From NCBI GenBank assembly GCA_910583545.1, contig CAJTXM010000006.1:1-64000 (forward strand): a stretch of 64,000 nt of DNA. Direction: 5' to 3'. The DNA comes from an uncultured Christensenella sp. (GTDB taxonomy: Bacteria; Bacillota; Clostridia; Christensenellales; Borkfalkiaceae). Under the pieces are notes generated by a model that was not told the origin of the DNA, made no database searches, and saw only the letters and a program-made list of their open reading frames with translations. Every line of letters begins with the position of its first letter. Positions within the stretch are counted from its first letter, which is position 1. The position numbers and the translations under genes were made by a program. Positions 16,757-24,315 of the stretch are shown here, one piece after another.

Positions 16757-17691
16757 AGTCTGAATGCCAGAGCGAACCACTCGCCCTCTCTTATACGTTT
16801 TTCAAGTCTGAGCCCCTGCGCACTATAAGCGTCCTGAACGGCTTTCAGACGGCTTTCGATAATTCCGCTTAAAATCAGAACGCCGCCGCGCAGAAGATTT
16901 TTAGGTATGGACGGCGCAAGACGGACGAGAATTTCGCCCGTGATATTCGCGCAGATTATGTCGCCCTTTATTTCCGCGTTGCCCAGAAGGTCGGCACGGC
17001 TGACCTTTACTCTCTCTTCAACGCCGTTTATTTTAGCGTTGTGCGTTGCGCTCTGTACGGCAATGTCGTCGATATCGGTAAGATAAGCCTTTCTCGCGCC
17101 CATCCTGACAGCGGAAATTCCGAGTATTCCGCTTCCGCAACCGACGTCGATGCAGACCGATTCTGGCGTGAGATACGTTTCTATAAGCTTTAAGCACATA
17201 GAAGTCGTCTCGTGTTCGCCCGTGCCGAATGCCATATTGCTGTCGATTTTTATAACCTTTTCGCCCTGCTTAGGCGTGTATTTTATCCATTCGGGGCAGA
17301 CGACTATCTGTTTGCTTATATGTATGGGGCGGAAGTGTTTGCGCCAGATTTCAAGCCAGTCGTCGCCCTCGACAAGCCGTTTTGTTATTTCCAGTGTTCC
17401 GAATTTGACAAAAATTCTGCCTCGCTCCCTGCTCTCTTCGATATCCGCTCTTATTTTGGGAATGAGTTCATCAGACTTTTCAAGCGGAATAAACGCTTTG
17501 ACGAGCACGTCTCCGCCCGTTTTGAGACTTTCGTCCATATAGTCCCAATACATAGACTTGTCGCGTTGGAGTTCTATGATATCGTTGACGTCGGAAATGG
17601 CGACGCCGTAGTTTGTGTAACGCCACATTATGTCGGCGATAATTTCACTCGCCTCGCTGGTTGTATATACAGTAAGTTCGGTAAATTTCAT
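16753..17691 (-). CDS. prmA: Ribosomal protein L11 methyltransferase PrmA
   Basis: SAM-dependent lysine methyltransferase of 312 residues acting on ribosomal protein L11. The class I SAM site is CIDVGCGSGILGISAVRMGA near 180, preceded by the PrmA hallmark MAFGTGEHETT near 155; NITGEILVRLAP near 250 closes the pocket. The length is standard. GGGAG lies 6 nt before the ATG. It starts 2 nt after the flavoprotein stop and overlaps rsmE, so hydrogenase, flavoprotein, prmA, rsmE and mtaB probably share a transcript. Confidence 0.94.
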   Translation of the reverse strand: MKFTELTVYTTSEASEIIADIMWRYTNYGVAISDVNDIIELQRDKSMYWDYMDESLKTGGDVLVKAFIPLEKSDELIPKIRADIEESRERGRIFVKFGTLEITKRLVEGDDWLEIWRKHFRPIHISKQIVVCPEWIKYTPKQGEKVIKIDSNMAFGTGEHETTSMCLKLIETYLTPESVCIDVGCGSGILGISAVRMGARKAYLTDIDDIAVQSATHNAKINGVEERVKVSRADLLGNAEIKGDIICANITGEILVRLAPSIPKNLLRGGVLILSGIIESRLKAVQDAYSAQGLRLEKRIREGEWFALAFRL

Positions 17692-17693
17692 AA

Positions 17694-18542
17694 TTACTCC
17701 CTGTTGCCGAGATATTCTACTGCCGAATGAGCCGCAACGTTCCCCTCGCCTATCGCTTTGGCTATCTGATACGGTCTGCCTGTGCAGTCGCCTGCGGCAA
17801 AAATTCCTACGATGTTTGTCGCGCAGTTTCTGTCGACCGAAATATGTCCGTTTTCGGTTCTGAGTCCGTGTACGAGTGTGGACGGCGTTACGAAACCGCG
17901 CAGGATAAATATTCCGTCGACCTCCGCCGTTTCGTCGCCGAACTCGACTTTTTCCAACTTCATTCCGCCCGAAAGGCGCGTTATCTTCTTTAAAATTACC
18001 TCGGCATTTTCGGGGGCTTTATAGCCCTTGTACTGCGGAATGAAATACGCTGTTTTAGCAAGGCCGCACAAAAATCCGGCTTCGTGTTCGTACTTTTTAT
18101 CGGTGATAAGAATTGCGATTTTTTTGTCCTTATATAAAAACCCGTCGCAGGTGGCGCAGTAGCTTACGCCCCTGCCAAGAAACTCGTCTTCGCCGTCAAG
18201 CGGTTTGCCCGTTTCCACACCGGAGCATAATATGACGCTCTTTGCGGTTACGCTTTCGTTCTGAACGAGCAAAGTGAAATATCCGTCCGTTTCGTATACG
18301 CCCGTAACCACTTCCTCTTTTACTTCGAGTCCGAGATTCAAAGCGTGCTTTCTGAGTTTTTCGTTGAGCTTCTTGCCCGAAATTTCCGGGAACGCAGGAT
18401 AATTTCTGATAAGGTGGGACAGTTCGACTTTCTTCGAATCGGCACGTCCGGAATACCAGATTACGCTCTTATTCAAAATTTTTAAGTTTATCGCGGCGGA
18501 AATGCCTGCCGGTCCGCTTCCGATTATTGCTACGTCGTACAT
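17694..18542 (-). CDS. Thioredoxin-reductase-like flavoprotein without NAD(P)H motifs (FFTR-like)
   Basis: FAD protein of 282 residues in the thioredoxin reductase fold. The FAD site is IIGSGPAGISAA at the N-terminus and GIFAAGDCTGRPYQIAKAIGEG near the C-terminus; the redox pair is CATC within YCATCDGFLY near 135. In ordinary TrxB the next segment carries GGGDSA and then HRRxxxR for NADPH. Here it reads ILITDKKYEHEAGFLCGLAK with neither motif, and the protein is about 25 residues short. This matches the ferredoxin-dependent flavin thioredoxin reductases described in clostridia, so electrons probably come from ferredoxin. A [FeFe]-hydrogenase-like gene lies directly upstream. Function by analogy, not proven. 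Confidence 0.85.
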   Translation of the reverse strand: MYDVAIIGSGPAGISAAINLKILNKSVIWYSGRADSKKVELSHLIRNYPAFPEISGKKLNEKLRKHALNLGLEVKEEVVTGVYETDGYFTLLVQNESVTAKSVILCSGVETGKPLDGEDEFLGRGVSYCATCDGFLYKDKKIAILITDKKYEHEAGFLCGLAKTAYFIPQYKGYKAPENAEVILKKITRLSGGMKLEKVEFGDETAEVDGIFILRGFVTPSTLVHGLRTENGHISVDRNCATNIVGIFAAGDCTGRPYQIAKAIGEGNVAAHSAVEYLGNRE

Positions 18543-18575
18543 ATTTAAATTATTGCCTTTTAACCTGATTTTAAT

Positions 18576-20090
18576 TTAGTTCATACCCGAAAGCTTTTCC
18601 GCAAGGTCTTCAAGCTCCTTTTCGGGAATTTCTTTTTCACAGCTGTCGACCATTATCTGAACGGCAGCTTTGGCTTTTTCGGGCGGAATGAGAGTTCCGA
18701 CGCCTGCGACGCATCCGCCCGGACAGCCCATACCCTCTATCATATATCCGTTGAGTTTGCCTGCCTTTGCAAGCATTAAAATCTTTTTACAGTCGGAAAG
18801 CCCTTCCGCGTGCTGGATTTTCACTTCCGTTTCGGGATAGTATTCTCTTATACATTTTTCTATTGCGCCGGCGACGCCGCCCGAACACGCGTAGCCCCTT
18901 CCTGCGCCCGTCGCCTTGATTTTAACGGGAAGTTCTTCTATCTCTTCTAAATTTATATGCTTTGCGTCGAACATTCCTGCAAGTTCCTCGAAAGTTATGA
19001 CGAAATCGACGAAACTTCTCACGGTTCTTCTCGACGCTTCGAGTTTTTTAGCCGCGCAGGGGCCTATAAACACTACCCTCGCGTTCGGGTGATTTACCTT
19101 TATCGAACGCGCCGTAGCGACCATAGGCGTGAGCTCTTCGGAAACCCTCGGCGCGAGGTCGGGAAATTGCTTTTTGACAAGCACCGCCCACGCAGGACAG
19201 CAGCTTGTGAAAAGGAAGGGGATTTCGCCCGTCGTCACTTCCTTTACATAGTGGTGAGCTTCCGCGATACAGCCGACGTCTGCGCCGACAGCGACTTCGA
19301 AAACGTCTTTAAAGCCGAGCGCTAAAAGCGCGGACTTCATTTTGCCGGGAGTGACCTTTGCGCCGAACTGACCTGCGATTGCAGGCGCGACGGCGGCAAC
19401 GACTTCGTCGCCGTTTCTTATGGCTTTAATGAGCTGATAGATCTGAGACTTATCTGCAATGGCGCCGAAAGGGCAGGCAGACATACACTGTCCGCAAGCT
19501 ACGCACTTGTCGTTGTCTATGTGCGCTCTGCCGTATTCGTCCGAGGATATCGCCTTGACTCCGCAGGCGTGCGAACAGGGACGGACGTGATGAGCTATCG
19601 CGTCGTAAGGGCAAGCCGACTTGCACTTACCGCACTTTATGCACTTTGACTGATCGATATAGGACTTGCCGTCCACGATGGAAACGGCGCCCTTGGGGCA
19701 GACCTTGACGCAGGCGTGCGAAACGCAGTTTCTGCACTGGTCGGAAACGCAGTACTCGTTGTCGGGGCACTTGTCGCACGCAGAAGGTATGACCTGCATC
19801 AGAGGCGGTTCGTAATATTTATCTGCGATATCCGATTTATCCATACCCGAAGTTACATGTACGGGACGGTTTGCGGGACGCAGTGAAAGACCCATTGCAA
19901 GGCGGACGCGCTCGGAAGCGATCTGCCTCTCTCTGTAAATGCTTTCACGGTACTTAGGCACCTCGTCGGGGGTGATAAGGTAGGGAATTTCTTCCAAATC
20001 GTGTTCGGGATTTTCCGACTCGTACGCTACGCGCGCGACCTCGCAAAATACCTTTCTTCTCAGTTCAGTAACTACGCTCTGACTTTTCAT
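18576..20090 (-). CDS. [FeFe]-hydrogenase family protein, monomeric (group B-like)
   Basis: Iron-sulfur protein of 504 residues from the ATG at 20090, with CCGGAG 11 nt upstream. The N-terminal part carries several Cys-rich stretches: CDKCPDNEYC near 105, two CxxCxxCxxxCP clusters near 150 and 195, and an additional CSHAC. The H-cluster domain shows L1 as TSCCPAW (about 295), L2 as GPCAAKKLE (about 345; most group A enzymes have MPC) and L3 as EGMGCPGGCVAG (about 450). All four H-cluster cysteines are present. The architecture resembles the monomeric group B enzymes of Clostridia, whose physiological direction is unclear. The 33-nt gap to the FFTR-like gene suggests a common ferredoxin-linked role. 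Confidence 0.88.
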   Translation of the reverse strand: MKSQSVVTELRRKVFCEVARVAYESENPEHDLEEIPYLITPDEVPKYRESIYRERQIASERVRLAMGLSLRPANRPVHVTSGMDKSDIADKYYEPPLMQVIPSACDKCPDNEYCVSDQCRNCVSHACVKVCPKGAVSIVDGKSYIDQSKCIKCGKCKSACPYDAIAHHVRPCSHACGVKAISSDEYGRAHIDNDKCVACGQCMSACPFGAIADKSQIYQLIKAIRNGDEVVAAVAPAIAGQFGAKVTPGKMKSALLALGFKDVFEVAVGADVGCIAEAHHYVKEVTTGEIPFLFTSCCPAWAVLVKKQFPDLAPRVSEELTPMVATARSIKVNHPNARVVFIGPCAAKKLEASRRTVRSFVDFVITFEELAGMFDAKHINLEEIEELPVKIKATGAGRGYACSGGVAGAIEKCIREYYPETEVKIQHAEGLSDCKKILMLAKAGKLNGYMIEGMGCPGGCVAGVGTLIPPEKAKAAVQIMVDSCEKEIPEKELEDLAEKLSGMN

Positions 20091-20142
20091 AAAGACCAAA
20101 TCTCCGGATTGTTTATTTTTCTTAAAAGTTGAATTTTTAAAA

Positions 20143-21981
20143 TTATTCTATTGCTTTGAGGCTTTCGTTCATATCTACTTTTACTATTCTTCTGTAAAGT
20201 ATAAGCGTAACCAAGCCCGTAAAAAGCATTACGATAACGGGGGCTATCAGCCAGATGAACCAACTGAGTTCCGCCATTGTGCGCGCCACTATCACGTCTA
20301 AGAGAAACCACACAAGCAGCGCCGACACGGGATAGCCGAACAGCAGTCCCACGCCCACGTTGATATATATTTCACGGTACATATAACCTGCGACTTCGCC
20401 GTTTTTATAGCCTAAGACCATAAGCGTTGCTATTTCCCTGTTCCGTTCGCTTATGCTTATTTTCATAAGCGTGTACAAAACGGTCACGGTCAACAGCCCT
20501 GCAAAGATAACTATCAGAACCGCAACTCCCTCTATCGCCGAGGAGTCCATTCCGCCGAACAGACACAGATCAAGAAGAGCAAGACCTGCCATAACGAGCG
20601 CCATTGACACCGCGACGGCTATCACCGTCATTATAAACCGCGATTTGTATCTGAATACGTTTCTTACGGTAGATTTATACTTGAAGGGAAGTCTGTTCCA
20701 TATCAGCGGAATCCGTTCCAAAAGCACTTTTTTGCCTGCCTTAGGCGGTCGGGGACGGAGCATATCCGCAGGCTTTTCCCCCGTCATTTTAAACCCTGCT
20801 ATAACCGTAGCGCCTATCGTCGCAACAGCGATAAACGCAACGTTTATCAAATAAAATACGAGGGCGATGCGGTTTGAAACAGCAGGCATATAAAAGCTGT
20901 AATTGAATACGAAATAGATAAAATGCGACAGTCCCAGATTGACGAAATACGCAACAAACGCGCCTATTCCCGTCGCTATCATAGCAAACAGAATATACTT
21001 TGAAATTATTCCGAACGGCGAATAGCCGAGTGTTGTAAGGCAGGCTATCTGACTTCTTTCTTCGTCGATGAGCCGCGTCATATTAGAGAGCGCGACGAGC
21101 GCGGTTACGAGCAAAAAGGCAACCATAAGAATATAGCCTATCTGCAAAACTTTTTCGCTGTAAAAGTCGAGGGATATAAAACTGTAATTGTCGGCAAGGG
21201 TTATGACCTTTACGTTGTACTCCGCCTCTAACGTTTCAGCGGTTTTTGTAACGTAATCGATATAGCCTGCCGAATAGCGGTTGAATACGCTCCGATCGGA
21301 TATAGCCACGTACAGATCGCCCGTAGGTACCGGTAAAAGCGCTTTATCGATATAGATGATATTTTCAAGGCAGTCCATACCGTCGGTGCCGACGATAGTC
21401 GGATCGAATTCGGCGTTTTCGGGGTTGTTGTAACTCGGTTCACCGCCTAAATTGAAGGTGAGCGGACTTTGTATAACTCCGCTTATTTTGACTTTCAGCG
21501 CAAAACCGTACGGCGAAAGGTCAACCTCTTCGCCGACGGAATAGCCCTTGATAACGTCGTCCGACTGTTCGCAGTAAGCTTCTAAAACCGTTTCGGGAGC
21601 CTTGCCGTCTATGAGCGCAGGAACGTTGACCGTCCAGTTTTCAAAGTCGAGGAAATATAGCCGAAGCGACAGTTTCTCTTCCGCGTTTACGGGTAGATCT
21701 ATGCTCATTCCCCCGTCGATATCCGCGCCCTCAAAATATGCGCGAAGATTATTAATTTCTTCGTCCGTGAAACCCGTTGCGCTTTTGCTCTTTATAATGA
21801 AGTCGCTGACGTTCTGATTTCTGTAATAGTTGTCGAGCGAATAGTCGATTTTATCCGCCGCCGAACCGATACCCGAAACAAAACCTATAGAAATCACGAC
21901 CATTGCAACGAGCGAAATAAAACGCGCTATGTGGCGTCTGAACATTTTCAGAAGCGTCTTTAAATACGTCTTTATTACCAC
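20143..21981 (-). CDS. ABC transporter permease, FtsX/MacB family
   Basis: Permease of 612 residues with two FtsX domains. The first helix (RFISLVAMVVISIGFVSGIG, about 17-36) leads to a periplasm-facing MacB-like region (about 40-260). Three helices follow (about 268-390), then a second set at about 445-605, including the repeated SERNREIATLMVLGY coupling element that contacts the ATPase. Such permeases extrude lipids, peptides or antibiotics, or act as signalling mechanotransmitters. It overlaps the ATPase gene by 7 nt. The substrate cannot be inferred. Confidence 0.9.
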   Translation of the reverse strand: MVIKTYLKTLLKMFRRHIARFISLVAMVVISIGFVSGIGSAADKIDYSLDNYYRNQNVSDFIIKSKSATGFTDEEINNLRAYFEGADIDGGMSIDLPVNAEEKLSLRLYFLDFENWTVNVPALIDGKAPETVLEAYCEQSDDVIKGYSVGEEVDLSPYGFALKVKISGVIQSPLTFNLGGEPSYNNPENAEFDPTIVGTDGMDCLENIIYIDKALLPVPTGDLYVAISDRSVFNRYSAGYIDYVTKTAETLEAEYNVKVITLADNYSFISLDFYSEKVLQIGYILMVAFLLVTALVALSNMTRLIDEERSQIACLTTLGYSPFGIISKYILFAMIATGIGAFVAYFVNLGLSHFIYFVFNYSFYMPAVSNRIALVFYLINVAFIAVATIGATVIAGFKMTGEKPADMLRPRPPKAGKKVLLERIPLIWNRLPFKYKSTVRNVFRYKSRFIMTVIAVAVSMALVMAGLALLDLCLFGGMDSSAIEGVAVLIVIFAGLLTVTVLYTLMKISISERNREIATLMVLGYKNGEVAGYMYREIYINVGVGLLFGYPVSALLVWFLLDVIVARTMAELSWFIWLIAPVIVMLFTGLVTLILYRRIVKVDMNESLKAIE

Positions 21982-22676
21982 TCTATCTCCTCAATCGGTT
22001 TGGGATTTTCGTTTATTTCAACGCTCTCTATTCTTCCGCTCTTTATGCGAATTACTTTATCCGCCATATCTTTGAGCGCCTGATTGTGAGTGACGACTAT
22101 CACAAGCCGTTTTCTCTCTTTGGAAACGTCGTGCAGAAGTTTTAAAATCATTTTGCCGGTAGCATAGTCGAGCGCGCCCGTAGGTTCGTCGCACAGCAAA
22201 AGTTTGGGGTTTTTGGCTATGGCACGCGCTATTGAAACCCTCTGCTGTTCTCCTCCCGAAAGCTGTGCAGGGAAATTAGACGTTCTTTCTCCGAGCCCGA
22301 CTTCCTTTAATACCGAAGCGGGATCGAGATGATTTTTGCAGATTTCAACCGCTATCTCGACGTTTTCAAGCGCGGTCAGATTCGGCATAAGGTTGTAAAA
22401 CTGAAAGATGAAACCGACGTCGTTACGGCGGTATTCGCAAAGCCCCTTTTTATCGAGGGAAGTGACATTTTTGTTATCGAGCACTATTTCGCCGGAAGTC
22501 GCGTCGTCCATTCCGCCTAAAAGGTTTAAAAGCGTGGTCTTGCCTGCGCCCGACGAGCCGAGTACAACGGCGAACTCGCCGTCCTCCAACGAGAACGAAA
22601 CGTCTTTCAGCGCCTCAACCTTGACGGCGTTCGTACGGTATTCCTTGCCTACGCCCTTTAATTCGAGAAAACTCAT
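21975..22676 (-). CDS. ABC transporter ATP-binding protein, MacB/LolD type
   Basis: Cytosolic ATPase of 233 residues with intact motifs: Walker A GSSGAGKTT near 39, Q-loop FIFQFYNLMP near 90, signature LSGGEQQRVSIARA near 140, Walker B LLLCDEPTGALD near 162 and switch His VVTHNQ near 198. The PTGALD element is typical of the LolD/MacB/FtsE branch that pairs with FtsX-like permeases. Its ATG overlaps the upstream membrane gene stop (ATGA) and its end overlaps the permease, so the three genes form one module. Confidence 0.93.
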   Translation of the reverse strand: MSFLELKGVGKEYRTNAVKVEALKDVSFSLEDGEFAVVLGSSGAGKTTLLNLLGGMDDATSGEIVLDNKNVTSLDKKGLCEYRRNDVGFIFQFYNLMPNLTALENVEIAVEICKNHLDPASVLKEVGLGERTSNFPAQLSGGEQQRVSIARAIAKNPKLLLCDEPTGALDYATGKMILKLLHDVSKERKRLVIVVTHNQALKDMADKVIRIKSGRIESVEINENPKPIEEIEW

Positions 22677-23215
22677 ATATCTTCACCGCCCTTATAATTT
22701 TCAAGTCCGGCGATTTCCTCGCCGTCGGGTACGGTTTTGCGGAATTTTCTGCGTATCGCGTTCAGCTCGCCGCAGTCAAGTCCGTCTTTGGAAAAGACGG
22801 CGACAAAAGCTCTGCTGAGAATATAGATATAGCCGTAATTTTCGTTTTCCGATTTTAAAACCGCATCCGAATAAATGAATTTTTCGCTCGGCTTATTCTC
22901 GATATTATAAAAGAAACAGTCACTATAAAAGGTGCAGTTTGCTTTATGTCCCTCGGTTTTTGCACGGTGGTCAAGCCTTATTATCGTTATAAAACCGATA
23001 AGCCCCAGCGTAAACGGAACCGCGAGAGCAAGCATAAATTTTACCCACAGAGGCTCTTTTTCGTAAAGCGTGCCGGCAACGATATAGGTTATTAAACCGA
23101 TTGCTCCGATTATCAATAAAACGAGCGAAATCAGCTTGAATTTTCTTCTGTAGATGCTCAGCGCCCCGTCAAGAGCAACCGTTGAAGTGGTTATACTTTT
23201 ATCACCGTTTAACAT
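22673..23215 (-). CDS. Hypothetical two-TM protein heading an ABC module, 180 aa
   Basis: Not recognised. Two transmembrane segments (about 32-52 and 60-80) are followed by a soluble C-terminal half of about 95 residues with beta-type sequence (CTFYSDCFFYNIE, YGYIYILSRAFVAVF), in the style of PH-like or YcxB domains. The ATG at 23215 has no Shine-Dalgarno; a TTGCAA-17-TAAAAT promoter ends 6 nt before it, implying a leaderless mRNA. It overlaps the ABC ATPase gene by 4 nt, so it is probably an accessory part or regulator of that transporter (inference). Confidence 0.75.
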   Translation of the reverse strand: MLNGDKSITTSTVALDGALSIYRRKFKLISLVLLIIGAIGLITYIVAGTLYEKEPLWVKFMLALAVPFTLGLIGFITIIRLDHRAKTEGHKANCTFYSDCFFYNIENKPSEKFIYSDAVLKSENENYGYIYILSRAFVAVFSKDGLDCGELNAIRRKFRKTVPDGEEIAGLENYKGGEDI

Positions 23216-23221
23216 ATATAA

Positions 23222-23250
23222 ATTTTATCATAATTTCTTTCATTTTGCAA
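23222..23250 (-). promoter_or_regulatory. Promoter of the ABC module (leaderless)
   Basis: TTGCAA (23245-23250), 17-bp spacer and TAAAAT (23222-23227) on the minus strand, 6 nt from the ATG at 23215. Confidence 0.65.
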
Positions 23251-23262
23251 CTAAATAAAAGG

Positions 23263-23291
23263 TTGACAAGCTTTAAGCAATGTTTTAAAAT
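23263..23291 (+). promoter_or_regulatory. Promoter of tRNA-Leu
   Basis: TTGACA (23263-23268), 17-bp spacer, TAAAAT (23286-23291). Predicted start near 23298, giving a 5' precursor of about 120 nt before the tRNA. The precursor contains small perfect hairpins (for example TGCGA-AGCAAC-TCGCA). It diverges from the ABC-module promoter. Confidence 0.75.
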
Positions 23292-23417
23292 TCATTATGC
23301 GAAGCAACTCGCAAATAGGGTTGCATAGCAAGATTTTTTGTGAAAAGGAACAACCGACGATAAAAGCAAATAATTGACGCTTGCGTAAGTTATTGAAAAA
23401 AACGTCGTTTGTGACGA

Positions 23418-23500
23418 GCGGATATGGCGGAACCGGCAGACGCGCAGGACTTAGAATCCTGTGGGCAACCGTGTGAGTTCAAATCTCACTATCCGCACCA
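23418..23500 (+). tRNA. tRNA-Leu (anticodon UAG)
   Basis: The acceptor stem GCGGATA pairs with TATCCGC, and A plus an encoded CCA follow. The anticodon stem CAGGA/TCCTG encloses CTTAGAA, giving anticodon TAG (reads CUN codons). A short variable arm (TGGGCAACCG) and the GTTCAAAT T-loop are present. Leucine tRNAs are targets of TrmL-type enzymes, and a trmL gene lies elsewhere in the window. Confidence 0.95.
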
Positions 23501-23535
23501 AAAAACAGCGCACGCTTGAAGCGTGCGCTGTTTTT
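23501..23535. terminator. Bidirectional terminator after tRNA-Leu and the APH-like gene
   Basis: A 12-bp stem (ACAGCGCACGCT/AGCGTGCGCTGT) is flanked by A runs on the left and T runs on the right, so it can end transcription from the tRNA and from the convergent kinase gene. Confidence 0.9.
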
Positions 23536-23557
23536 CGGTGCGGGTTAAATTGAATTT

Positions 23558-24304
23558 TTATTCGTAGTCGACTACGTCTATCCAGTTATGGAGGAACGCC
23601 TTTTCGGTTTCGGACGCTTTTACAAGGCGCGAAGCCGCAACTATGGGAATCCAGCGCTGTATATACTGCAATGCCGTATCGCTCTTTTTACAGTAAAGTT
23701 TTAAGTATTTGTCAGCGAGCTGTTTTTTACCTGCAAGGCAGAAAAGAAGATAACTTCTTGCGACGTCCGCAGAAGAGTTGCCCTGCGTTGCGTGCGCCCA
23801 GTCTATGACGTAAGGGATACCGTCGTCGGTGATAATAATGTTCGTGGGATTGAAGTCGCCGTGGCAAAGATGCGTATGCTTGGGCATTGAATCAAGACGG
23901 GTATGCAGTTCGTAACGCGTAGTTGCATCGAGATCCGTAGCCGAAATTTGGGACTGCATTTTGTCTTTGAGCTTATTTAAAAGCGGAACTTTTTTAGAAA
24001 GCACTTCCATTTGCAAATCGACGAATAAGTTTAAATATTCGTCCTCTTTTTCGGGGTGTTCGTCCATAAGCGACTGCAGCGTCTTGCCCTCGATGTAGTC
24101 GAGGATAATAGCCCACTTCCCGTCAACTACTCTGATAGAACGGATCTTCGGCATATTCAGGTTGGTTTCTTCTACCCTTGCGTGGTTGAGCGCCTCGTTT
24201 AAAATGTTAGCCTTGGAATATTCCGAGTCGAAAACCTTTATCAGTTTATCGCCGTCGCGGTAGATTTCCTTATCTTCTCTTGAAAAAATTTTTTGCTTAT
24301 CCAT
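23558..24304 (-). CDS. Aminoglycoside-phosphotransferase-like kinase (APH fold)
   Basis: Protein kinase-like fold of 248 residues. The Lys region is near DGDKLIKVFD. The catalytic loop is LCHGDFNPTNIIITDDG near 162 and the metal loop is YVIDWAHATQGNSSADVAR near 182. AAGGAGG before the ATG at 24304 fixes the start; a longer in-frame ORF reaches into adhE and is not needed. Family members phosphorylate small molecules such as choline, sugars, aminoglycosides or nucleosides; the substrate here is unknown, and resistance should not be assumed. It lies 11 nt downstream of adhE, so it is probably read from the same mRNA. Confidence 0.82.
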   Translation of the reverse strand: MDKQKIFSREDKEIYRDGDKLIKVFDSEYSKANILNEALNHARVEETNLNMPKIRSIRVVDGKWAIILDYIEGKTLQSLMDEHPEKEDEYLNLFVDLQMEVLSKKVPLLNKLKDKMQSQISATDLDATTRYELHTRLDSMPKHTHLCHGDFNPTNIIITDDGIPYVIDWAHATQGNSSADVARSYLLFCLAGKKQLADKYLKLYCKKSDTALQYIQRWIPIVAASRLVKASETEKAFLHNWIDVVDYE

Positions 24305-24315
24305 AATTTTCCTCC

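Noticed and set aside
23558..24304. Reading the APH-family kinase as an antibiotic-resistance gene
   Set aside because: The fold is shared by many metabolic kinases, and the gene sits with adhE rather than in a mobile context.
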